A stretch of 64,000 bases of DNA from Closterium sp. Naga37s-1 (lineage: Eukaryota > Streptophyta > Zygnematophyceae > Desmidiales > Closteriaceae): assembly GCA_947471745.1 (NCBI GenBank), contig CANJKZ010000142.1, positions 3,464,501 to 3,528,500 of the forward strand, in the 5' to 3' direction. Under the pieces are notes generated by a model. It did no database searches, was not told the origin of the DNA, and worked only from the letters and a program-made list of their open reading frames with translations. Positions 49,050 through 59,500 of the stretch are shown piece by piece. Each line of letters opens with the position of its first letter. The first letter of the stretch is position 1. The translations under genes were made by a program, and so were the position numbers.

Positions 49050-50569
49050 TGTGAGAATGTGATGTTTGTCTAGCCTACAGTGGGGTACTCTATAGCGAGT
49101 ACAGCCCGAATAAGGGTTTGCTATATGTACTCAACTGCCTGCTAGTGAAAACCTCTCTTTTCTGTTTCTGATTCTTGCCTAGTCTTCCGACATGCTATCA
49201 GAGCACGTCGACCCTCCTGGGTCGATCCTGTGGGTGGTCCCACCCGATGCTTCCGCTGCTGTCCTGCCTATCGCACGCCCTGGGCGCGCGATGTTTCCTG
49301 CCTGCCGCGCGCTCAGGGCGCGCGGCGTTTTTTCTTCCCGCGGCGCGGGGGCCCGAGCGCGCGGCGGTTTCCTGCCCCGTCGACCCGCGCGTCGCCCTCC
49401 GTCGACGGTCGCGTCGCCCCCCGGGAGCCCGTCGCGTCGCCCCCGCTGCTACGTCGTGGCGCCCTGGGGAGCCGCGCGCGGCCCCCGCAGCCTCGTCGCG
49501 ACGCCCTGGGGAGCCGCTCGCGGCCCCCCGCTGCCCCGTCGTGGCGCCCTGGGGAGCCGCGCGCGGCCCCCGCTGCCTCGTCGCGACGCCCTGAGGAGCC
49601 GCGCGCGACCCCCCGTTCCGTCGCGGCGCCCTAGGGAGCCGCGCGCGGCCCCCGCTGCCCCGTCGCGGCGCCCTGGGGAGCCGCGCGCGCCCCCCCGCTG
49701 CCCCGTCGCGGCGCCCTGGGAGCCGCGCGCCATCCCCCGAGCTGCTGCCCGCGCACCGCCCCCCGCTGCTGCTTGTGTTAGGGTTTGGGGGTGACGAGTG
49801 TGGGGGTGGCTAGTATGGGGGTGACGGGTGTGTGCGCCGTCCCCTGCTCCTCCTCCTCCTCCTCCGTCTCCCACTGCTGCAGCTGCCGCTGAGGGGGGTG
49901 GATGTGTTGGAGCCGTCGGCGTGGTACGAGGGGGGTGGCTTGTGAGCAGTGCTGGAGGTACAGCAGGGGGTGTGTGAAAGGGGTGTGGGACAGCTGGGGG
50001 AAGTTGAGTGGAGGCAGCCGTCTTGTCGTCCGCAGCGCCTGTAGTCCGGGGTCTAGCCTGGTAGCCCAGAGAGCCAGCTGCGCCTGTCGCCGTGTAGTCC
50101 GGGGCTCTGCGCCTGGTAGCGACAGTGCTGCGCACTCCTGGGAGCACAGAGAGCCAGCTGCGCCTGTCGCCGTGTAGTCCGGGGCTCTGCGCCTGGTAGC
50201 CACAGTGTGGCCGTGTAGTCCGGGGCTCTGCGCCTGGTAGCCACAGTGCTGCGCGCTCCTGTTGCCCGTGTGTCTGCAGCTTCAGCCGTCGCCTCCCATC
50301 TTCTCGCCACAGTTTCTCCTCCTCCTCACTTGCCCTCTGTGACTGCCTCTAGTTTTGCTTGTACTTGTGAACTACTGCTCTGACTGCTTGCTGTACTGAT
50401 TATACCCCACTTTGACTATGGGGGTGTGTGAGAATGTGATGTTTGTCTAGCCTGCAGTGGGGTACTCTATAGCAAGTACAGCCCGAATTAGGGTTTGCTA
50501 TATGTACTCAGCTGCCTGCTAGTGAAAACCTCTCTTTTCTGTTTCTGATTCTTGCCTAGTCTTCCGACA
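49050..50569 (+). mobile_element. TRIM-6: short non-autonomous LTR element
   Basis: 1520 bp. LTRs 49050-49192 and 50427-50569 (143 bp, four differences), target duplication CGAGC (49045-49049, 50570-50574), a primer site TGCTATCAGAGC at 49193-49204 (one base off the copia site) and a polypurine tract ACTATGGGGGTG before the 3' LTR. The 1.2-kb interior has no gag or pol, only GC-rich tandem repeats. It must be moved by enzymes of a partner element; the shared polypurine tract points to the Copia-4/Copia-5 group. Confidence 0.9.
49205..50426 (+). repeat. TRIM-6 interior: 42-bp tandem repeats and a second repeat block
   Basis: 49440-49740 holds about seven units with a 42-bp period (core GCCCTGGGGAGCCGCGCGCG). 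50035-50245 holds four copies of GTAGTCCGGGGCTCTGCGCC. The long Arg/Pro/Ala ORFs in all frames follow from the repeats. Confidence 0.8.
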
Positions 50570-50574
50570 CGAGC

Positions 50575-50949
50575 GGCCAAGAGAAAGTCAGATAACGGAG
50601 GAGAAGAGACAGCAAGTGACGACGGGTGAGGCGCATGCGGGGCTGGAGGAAACGTCTTTGTGACACCAAGGTCCTGAAAACGACCGACACCCACCAAGTT
50701 TCTGGAGAACGAGGGGATGAACAAACATGTTAGGGAGCCAAAGGGGACAGCCGGACACGGGAGTGCAATGGCGTTGCGTGCGACGAGCGGCCCAGCGGAG
50801 ACTGCGACAGGAGATGGAAGCAACGACGTAATCCACCGTGAAGAAGATGACGTGTCGGAAGTCAACGCACCTAAGCAGGAAACAGCAGAGGATCCTACAT
50901 TAAAGACAGCTATAGAGCATAGTCTAGGAACAGTTGAATAGTAACACAT
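50575..50949 (-). pseudogene. Copia-7 protease fragment
   Basis: Minus frame: VAVSAGPLVARNAIALPCPA, SFSRNLVGVGRFQDLGVTKT, aligned with Copia-5 LPCPVVPSG and FTRNLVGVGYLQDRG. The active-site DSG is not preserved at the expected place (SDTSSSSRW region). The frame is cut by the TRIM-6 LTR at 50574. Confidence 0.75.
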
Positions 50950-51239
50950 GGCAACACACCCTAGTCCTTAACATACATGGCATGCACTTCTCCCGCATTT
51001 ACCGTTAAACACAACTCTGACAAAAAAAAAAAAAAAAAAAAAAACTCTATCGGAGACTTGTTAAGATCAAACATAGCCAAACCCCTGCATAACGCATGCC
51101 AGTTCAGGACAAGCGCCGTTTTGCTCGAAGTGGGCACGGAAGAGATCGTCGAGCCTGTGGAAGCATCGCACAGTGGAGTGGCCAGTGCGCTTGGAGACGG
51201 TGCCGCGTAGAGGACCAGACTGGATCTGGTTTTGGTAGG

Positions 51240-52265
51240 GCCTGGTGGGGGGTCACGCTAAACCCAGCTGACATACCCCCCACCTTGGCCAGTGCTCTCC
51301 GAGCCAGTAGGTCCCCATTACAGCTGGGAGACAAGCTGTTGGATTTGCTACTGTTCCGATTACTAGTGCTGCTGCTACTGCTGCTGGTGCTACGGCTGGT
51401 GTTACGGCTGCTACTGCTGCGGAATCACCGCCGCACACCAGCACCTCCTGTGGCAGCATCCCCGGGACTAACACTCCCATCGTCCGCACCCCTCGACGTA
51501 CCAGCACTTCCACCTCCTCCACGACTATGACCACCCCTGCGCCAGCCCCGCCCACCAGAAGGGGCAGCGACGGCTGCGACCTCCGCCGTAGTAGTAGGCT
51601 CAGCAACAGTAGCAAAGGCAGCTGAGGTAGGGAGCTAGGGCGTGCGCACCCCTCAAAGATAGGGGGACTACTGCACCGGTGGTGGATGCGATGGTACGAA
51701 GTCGCGTTTCGATCTCAGTGAGACTGGTCTCAAAGAGATCGCTAGTGAGTGAGGGCATCGCTGGCAGATGTCGGCCAGGGAGGCGGGTCGCGAGGAGGTG
51801 CAGGGTGAGAAACATGGGGGGGCTCAGCAAGGTCGTCAGTAGCGCAAGTAGCATGGAAGCTAGCGTCAAGCGAGCAAAGGTGGGTAATGAGGTCAGTGAC
51901 ATTCTAGAACGCAAGGAGATCAGGGAAGAGGAAAGGCATGACTAGGGGTTATAGAGTAGCAAAGGAGGGGGTGGAGTAGAGAGCAGCAATATCATCCAGA
52001 CGCTCCTTCGCTGTCGCGCCTTGGCGAAAGTGCACTCGCTCGACTGAAGGCACGAGGCGAAGAGCCAGACGAGCAGAAGTGCCATACGATACCCAAACCG
52101 GATACGCAAGCTGGGCCATGCGGTAAGCCTCCCGCCCCACCGAAGTGGAAGCAACAGTAAGGGCAGGAGGACGCTCGGGGGCTGGTAGCTCACCCAACAC
52201 GTTCGGGGGCGTAAAGTCGATCGCGCGCCCTCCCGCATCGAGCCGTAGCACAAACTTGGGCGCCA
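51240..52265 (-). pseudogene. Copia-7 gag, broken
   Basis: Starts at ATG 52263-52265 (MAPKFVLRLDAGGRAIDFTP), with VHFRQGATAKERLDDIAALYS (position equivalent to LYDAVVARYS), a stop at 51949-51951, then MFLTLHLLATRLPGRHLPAM and LFETSLTEIETRLRTIAST in another frame (51600-51914), and a Val/Gly-rich tail. It is the most diverged gag in the window, in line with its role as old host. Confidence 0.75.
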
Positions 52266-53005
52266 TGGCAGGAGTGAGCAAGGGCATAGCCGAATCAGAT
52301 GAGAGGGGACAGCCACAAGCGGAGGAGGAGAAAGCCGGGGCAGGCCGCAACAGGCTCAGGGACGTCGAGTAGTAGCAGGCGCGGCTGCAACAGGCATGGC
52401 GACAGGTGTGGAAGGCGCATGCACGGGCACAGGCGCGTGCGTGGGGGCGGCAGGCCGCGGCGCAAAAGACGGCGGCGCAGACGTAGCAGGTGCGGGCGCT
52501 GCGACGGCAGGCGTGGTAACAGGCGCAGGCGCAGGTGCGGGCGCGTCGGGCGACAAACACGACAGGCGCGGGCGGAGGCGGCGCGTGCGCATCTGGCGCG
52601 AACGGCGACAAGCATGCGCGCAGCAGCATGCGCGGGCATGGCAGTCGCAGCAGGTTCGGCAGGTGCGGGCGTGTCAAGCACAGTAGATGTGGCGGGGCGC
52701 ACTGGTGCGTGGCAGCAGGGCACGTCAGGGCGCGGCATGGCGAAGGAGTGCGTGACAGGGCGCTCAGCAGGGCGCCGCAAGGCGCAGGGGCACGCGGCAG
52801 CAGGGCACGGCGGGGCGCGACGGCTGGGCGTGATGGTGGGGCGCGGCAGTGGGGCGCTGCGGGGTGCGACGGTAGGGCGCAGGTGGGGGCCGCGACGGGG
52901 CACTAGAAGGGGGCTGCTAGAGGGTGCTAGAGGGGGGAGGGCATGCTTGATGGCACTAGGGAGCTACGGAGGTAAGTGGGCGGAAGCGAGAACCTACCGC
53001 AACTT
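52266..53005 (-). repeat. Copia-7 leader, GC-rich degenerate repeats
   Basis: GGGCGCGGC and GCAGCAGGGC words repeat through 52380-52900; Arg/Ala/Cys ORFs on both strands are artefacts. Confidence 0.65.
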
Positions 53006-53165
53006 AAGCTGGTAGCATGTCAACGAGTGAAAGAATGACTTCGGGGGCATTTAGGAGGGCACAAGTAGCAACCCATACCCTCTACAATACAACCAAACCT
53101 AGCATAACAATGTACACCTACACGCGTATAAGTGTGCATAGTGTTTTCAAATCTGTGAATTGTCA
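53006..53165 (-). repeat. Copia-7 5' LTR and primer site
   Basis: Minus strand begins TGACAATTCACAG at 53165 and ends GTTGACA at 53018 (148 bp). It is followed by TGCTACCAGCTT, a decayed tRNA-Met site. Boundaries inferred from the TG..CA ends and size similarity. Confidence 0.6.
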
Positions 53166-53284
53166 AAACGCAGGCATAAAGGGGTACATGGTACTGTACC
53201 AAGGTGATGAGATGAGATTGTACCATCAGATGGTGTGGAAAGCGAGTGAGACAGGCGGGAGGTGAGACATATCTAAGCACCTGT
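53166..53284. other. Gap between Copia-7 LTR and kinase stop codon
   Basis: 119 bp, presumably the 3' UTR of the histidine kinase gene; Copia-7 landed within about 120 bp of the stop. Confidence 0.5.
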
Positions 53285-53538
53285 CTAGTAACTGCGGTAG
53301 CCCGCATTCTTGAGAGCAGCGAGGAGGTCGCGCGGCACAATGGGTTTGGCGACGACGCCATCCATGCCGGCCTGAGCACACGCCCGCCGCACATCGCCGT
53401 CCACATCCGCTGTCAGCGCCACCACACACCACCGCCGCCGCTCCCCCCTGCTGCCACCCGCTTGAGCTTCACCCGCCGGGGCGTCACTTGCAGCCGCTTC
53501 CGCCTCCATGGCTCGGATGCGCCGCGCCGTCTCGTAGC
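53285..53538 (-). CDS. Kinase gene last exon: receiver domain C-terminal half and stop
   Basis: Acceptor CCCCGTGCAG. Encodes YETARRIRAMEAEAAAS, WCVVALTADVDGDVRRACAQ and AGMDGVVAKPIVPRDLLAAL, then NAGYRSY and TAG. The conserved Thr (ALTAD) and Lys (AKP) of receiver domains are present. It joins the preceding exon as MPDMDG-YETARRIR, as in plant hybrid kinases. Confidence 0.9.
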
Positions 53539-56500
53539 TGCACGGGGGTGGGCCGGGGGGGTGCGCATGGTGGATTGTGTTTTGTTGTTGTTGTTTTTTC
53601 TTCTAATAATGTGTGGTTTAGAGACGAAGATGAAGCTGCTAACAGCAAACGAGCAGCAGACAGATGAACTAGGCACATACGCAAAGAAACATACGAAGCA
53701 GCCCATGTGTACCACACGCACCCGTCCATGTCGGGCATTTGAAGGTCCAGCAGCACAAGCGGCACAGCGCACTCTGCCTCTTGCCCCTCCGCCTGCCACT
53801 GCTGCTGCTGCTGCTGCTGCCCCAGCCCCCCCTTCCCGCCGCAGGTGGCAGCAGTAATTTTATCGCGCAGCCAGTCGAGCGCCTGTGCGCCCCCCGGTGC
53901 CAAGTGCACGAGGGCCCCGAGTGCGAGCAGCGTGCGTCTGGCGACGGCGCGGTTGACAGCGTTGTCATCCACCACCACCACCGCCTGCTGCCCCACCAGC
54001 GCCCTCAGCTCCTCCTCCGGCGCCAAGCGCGGCACCGCCAACGGACTGAGCAACGCGGCCGGTACGGTGGCGGAGCGCAGAAGGCCGGTGCTGCTGGGCC
54101 GAGGCACGCGGGCAGCAGAGGAGGCAGCTGCAGACAACACGGCTGTGGCGCTGGGGAGTGGGGGTCTGGGGGGGCGACTGGCGGGAGCGGCAGAGGCAGC
54201 GGGAATGGCGGAGGAAGGCGTCGCGATGGGTGTGGTTGGAGTGGCACTTTGGGTGCTGCCTTCCGGAATGGCAGTCGGCCGCTCTGCAGCGCTGAAGAAG
54301 AGCTGCGTGGGAGAGATGGAGGAGGGGAAGGGAGGGGAGGTGAAACCGCTAGGGCATGCAGATTGGAATGGAGAGCAAGAGATAACGGTAGGGGGCTTCA
54401 TGTAAAGGGCTGCTGACACCACCACCCTCTCCCGGCACTCACATGCTGCAGGCAGTGAGCGGTGTGAGTGACGAGCCATGGGTGGGGCAGCACAGCCGCA
54501 AACCCCATCCTCTCCGCCTGCTCGCTCTCCACACTGTCTGCCCTCGCCCCCGTCAGCACCACCTCTGTCCGCCCGGCTGCCCGCCCTGCCTTGCCCCCAC
54601 TCTGCCGACCCTGGGAGCTCGTGGCAGCATCGGAAGCAGCAGCAGAAGCAGCAGCAGAAGCAGCAGCAGCTGCATCAGCCGCGTGGCGCAGAATCTTTTC
54701 GCCCACGTGGAGGCCTGTGCGCGGGCCAGCAACGTCCACCTCTACAAGCACCACGTCCCACCCTCCTCCTCCACCACCGCCGCTGCCGCTGCTGCTACTG
54801 GTGCCGCCGCTGTTGCTGCTGCTGGTGGTGCTGCTGCCGCCACTGGTGGGTGGGTGGTGCATGAGGCGCATGGCCTGTGCGGGCGAGGCTGCCAGAGTGA
54901 CGTCCATTCCCAGGTAGCGCAGACACGCCTCCGTTGCCTGGTGCCAGCTCACACAGCAGCCACACAGTAAGGTGAAAGAAATATGTAAGGAAGAGCAGAG
55001 ACAATCCAGGGACCAGGCGCAGGAAAGGATACCAAGTGAAGAACGGGCCAATGGCTGATGGCTTGATACATGTGCTCTGAGCGGCATGGCATCAATTCAC
55101 GTGTGCTCTGAGCGGCATGGCATCAACTCACGTGTGCTCTGAGCGGCATGGCATCAACTCACGTGTGCTCTGAGCGGCATGGCATCAACTCACGTGTGCT
55201 CTGAGCGGCATGGCATCAACTCACGTGTGCTCTGAGCGGCATGGCATCAACTCACGTGTGCTCTGAGCGGCATGGCATCAACTCACGTGTGCTCTGAGCG
55301 GCATGGCATCAACTCACGTGTACTCTGAGCGGCATGGCATCAACTCACGTGTGCTCTGAGCGGCATGGCATCAACTCACGTGTGCTCTGAGCGGCATGGC
55401 ATCAACTCACGTGTGCTCTGAGCGGCATGGCATCAACTCACGTGTGCTCTGAGCGGCATGGCATCAACTCACGTGTGCTCTGAGCTGAGCGGCATGGCAT
55501 CAACTCACGTGTGCTCTGAGCGGCATGGCATCAACTCACGTGTGCTCTGAGCGGCATGGCATCAACTCACGTGTGCTCTGAGCGGCATGGCATCAACTCA
55601 CGTGTGCTCTGAGCGGCATGGCATCAACTCACGTGTGCTCTGAGCGGCATGGCATCAACTCACGTGTGCTCTGAGCGGCATGGCATCAACTCACGTGTGC
55701 TCTGAGCGGCATGGCATCAACTCACGTGTGCTCTGAGCGGCATGGCATCAACTCACCTGTGCTCTGAGCGGCATGGCATCGAGCAGCAGCGCTGTCTTGC
55801 CCGCCACAAGCGAGCAGATGGCCTTGCGATGATCCACCCACTCCTGCACCTCCACACTCGCACCTCCGCTCGCCACCACACCACCACCTCCACCAGAAGC
55901 AACATCATCAGCTTCTGACAGGTGGCAGTCGGCCATTGGAAGGCTGACGAGGATGGAGGTACCCACGTGGTGCTGCGTTGCTATTCCCATGGTCCCCCTC
56001 ATTAGCTTCACCTGCCGCCCTTGCGCGCACACACACAAAACCATACCCACATGCACACACACACATGTATGTGCGGGCAGGGCCGACGTGCGACGCAATG
56101 TGAAGTGTGGAGAAGAGTGCAGGGCCGACGTGCGATGCAATGGCCACAGCAAGGGGGGCACGCAAGGTGTGCATTGATGCAAGGGCCTGGCCTGGCAGGC
56201 CTGACCAGGCCTGTGGAGAGCAGGAAGCGAACTGACCAGGCCTGTGGAGAGCAGGAAGCGAACTGACCAGGCCTGTGGAGAGCAGGAAGCGAACTGACCA
56301 GGCCTGTGGAGAGCAGGAAGCGAACTGACCAGGCCTGTGGAGAGCAGGAAGCGAACTGACCAGGCCTGTGGAGAGCAGGAAGCGAACTGACCAGGCCTGT
56401 GGAGAGCAGGAAGCGAACTGACCAGGCCTGTGGAGAGCAGGAAGCGAACTGACCAGGCCTGTGGAGAGCAGGAAGCGAACTGACCAGGCCTGTGGAGAGC

Positions 56501-59500
56501 AGGAAGCGAACGGGGTAGGGCTCCCAGGCAGGCGCAGAGGGGGACTGAGAAGGAGGTGCAGCCGAGCCAGGCCAGATGTCCAAGGAGCCATGCAGGGGAG
56601 ACATGGGCGAAGAAAGTGGAGCCTGCTGGTGGAGGGAGGTGAAGGGGAGCAAGATAGACGCATAGAAGGTGGAATGCGTAGCGATTTGAGATGAGCAAGG
56701 GTGAGGAGCTCTGCGATGCGGTGCAATGGTCATATGAGGAAAGTGAGACAAGGGGAAGAGCGGTACACGGACAGCAGTGTTGCAGCGTTGCAGTGCGGCA
56801 CTGTTACAGCGTTGCAAAGTTGCAGAATTACAGCGTTGAAGAGTGCAGTGCAGCAATGGGTGAAGAACGGACGGGATGAGTGACAACTGGAGACCCATGA
56901 CTGGGCGTTAGTGCGTGTGTACGCATCGCAGCTGAAAGCAAAAAATGGTTGTTGCATCACACCAGATGCCACGGCATGGCATGACAGGGGGTATGGCTTG
57001 GCATGGCGGGCATGGCATGGCGTGAAGGGCATGGCATGGCGTGAAGGGCACGTCATGGCGTGAAGGGCATGGCATGGCATGGCATGGAGGGCATGGCATG
57101 GCGTGAAGGGCATGGCATGGCATGGAGGGCATGGCATGGCGTGAAGGGCATGGCATGGCATGGAGGGCATGGCATGGCGTGAAGGGCATGGCATGGCATG
57201 GAGGGCATGGCATGGGTCGCACCACGCACCATGCTCCCCTCAATAGAGCCCCCCCTCTGCAGCACTGCACTCACCTTGTGATCTCCAATCGAGCACCCTC
57301 GCGGCAGCAGCAAGTCCCCCTTGCCCTGCACTGCTGCCTGCTTTTTAATGGAGCCCCCTCGCTGCACCTCTCACCTTGTGATCTTTAATGGAGCCCCCTC
57401 GCTGCACCTCTCACCTTGTGATCTTTAATGGAGCCCCCTCGCTGCAGCAGCACACGCCCCTTGCCTTCCACTGCTGCCTGCCCCTCCGGGTCCAGCACCC
57501 ACTGCAGCTCCTCCGGTGGTATACCACCACCCGTGTCCTCACACACCATCACCACCACCACTCCCCCTCTGCCCGCCCCTCCCTCTCCTCCCTCCCCTCC
57601 CTGCTTGCTCTCCCCTTCCTCTCCGCATGCCTCCCCTTGATTGCGTTCATGGGAAAGAGGATGAGCGCATGCAGAGGAAGCAGAGGGAGGCGATGGGGCA
57701 GAGGGACGAGATGGAAGAGAGGCAGCAGAGGGAGCAGAGGCAGCAGCTACACCAGCATCACCACCAGGGCTTTGCGACCGGGACTCAGCCCCCCTCGACC
57801 CAAGCAGTCGGTTCTTCACACGCCCCCAAAACTCCGACTGCCTCCAAACCCACCATGCGGACGGCACTGCTGACCCCTCCTCTCCTTCAATCTGTTCCGC
57901 CCCTCCATTCCGCTCGTTCCCACACTCCTCCTCAGCGCCAGCATCAGCGCCAGCATCAGCGGCAGCAGCAGTGTCGACGGCCGCACACACGACAGAGCCA
58001 TCGCAGAAGCGACTCACACACCCCTCCAGTTCTCGCAGCAGCGCTCGCATTTGCCCCACCTCCCTCTCCGCCTTCCCCCCGCCTCCCCCTCCCCCAGCTT
58101 CGCTGTCGTCTACCCCTGCCCCACCTCCCTCCCCATCTCTTTCTTCCTTTGATCCTGCAGCACCGGCTGCTGTCGCTGTGGCTGGTGGAATGGTGCCACT
58201 GCCCCCACTGCATTGGTGATATGCCTCATCCAGCCACGAGGCAAGCCACTCCCGGCACTGCGCACCCGCTTCCCCACTTGCTGACCCCGATGCCGCAGCT
58301 GAATCCAATGGTTCAGCAGCACATGCTGCCGCGACAACATCAGCAGACGCAGGTGTGGTGAGAGGTGTGGTGAGAGGTGTGGTGAGAGGTGTGGTGAGAG
58401 TCACAGTGAGAGGAGCAGTGAGAGGAGCAGTGAGAGGCTTACCGCTATGGTTGGGACTATTGTAGGTGCGTTACTTACCCGTATGGTTGTACAAAAAGAA
58501 AGTGCGTTACTTATCAAAAGGGTTAGTACAAAGCGTAAGTGTGTAGTTCCAGTTATGATTGGTATTAAGTGTAAGTGCGTTACTTACGCATGTGATCGAT
58601 ACTTAGAGTAAGTGCGTAATTTACCAGTATGGTTTGTCTTAAGGATAAGTGCGTTATTTACCCATATGGTTGGTACTAAGAGAAAGTGCGTTACTTACCT
58701 GTATGGTTCGTACTAAGGGTCAAGCCCCCCTGGGTAGTGGTGGGAGGGGGCATGGGGACGCAGCACACCCTGAAGGCCACGTGGCCCGATACGGTGGTGC
58801 GGATGGCATGGCCTGATGGCAGGGATGGGTGGGTGAGCACAACACAGGGCAGGGCAGAGCAGAGAGGGATGCGAGCGGGAGTAAAAATTTTGAGCAAGCA
58901 CAGCGACCTTTAACAGCATCAGCAACAGCAACATCAAAAGCGATAGTCACAGCCGCAGCAACAACATCAACAACAGCAACAACGACGAGGAAAAAGGGAG
59001 AAGGACAACGTGCACGACATGAGGAGACGAACAAGGCGATATGCCCTGTGGCAGTGTTAATTGATGAGCTCTCTGTCGACTTGAGCACATGGTTGAGAGG
59101 TGCGCTGCTGTGAGGCGGCACTCACTGATGAGCTCCCTGACGACTTGAGCGAGGCGCAGTGGATCCCCCAGCAGCACCTCGGGCACATTGCAGTCCACCT
59201 GACACACCACTGCCGGGCATGGCCACAGGCGCGACGAGATACACAGGAAAGGATTTTTTCATTGAATAATGTGATATTTTTTTCAGCCTTCAATGATGGC
59301 TCCGAGCCACCCTGGCGCTAAATGAACCTACCCTGTCCTCACCTTTCAAAGCTCCCTCCCCTCCGTTCTTATCAACTTTTGTATCAGCGTTTGCAACTAC
59401 ATTCACAGAGCTTCAGGAAAGGCCAAGAGACGTTGAATTCGAACCGCAGCAAGCCTCCTAGCAGTATATCTGATACTAAAGCTAAGCGGAAGTAGAGGAT

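Larger units (their letters stand above)
50575..53165 (-). mobile_element. Copia-7: old minus-strand copia remnant (right part)
   Basis: Minus-strand order: LTR (about 53018-53165), primer site, leader, gag, protease fragment up to the TRIM-6 insertion at 50574. The left continuation is at 41479-41708, beyond Copia-5. It is the host of three later insertions. Contains a 22-base poly-A run at 51019-51042 on plus. Confidence 0.78.

Noticed and set aside
55071..55779. CRISPR-like array of 31-bp repeats
   Set aside because: Repeats are head-to-tail with no spacers, in a eukaryotic intron, and derive from the neighbouring exon end.
55748..56898. Leu/Ser-rich 296-316-aa ORFs
   Set aside because: Built from the 31-bp array; only the C-terminal part from VKLMRGTMG is kinase coding.
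57516..58361. 281-aa Pro/His-rich ORF on plus strand
   Set aside because: Antisense shadow of the kinase exon with the DTGGGIP box.
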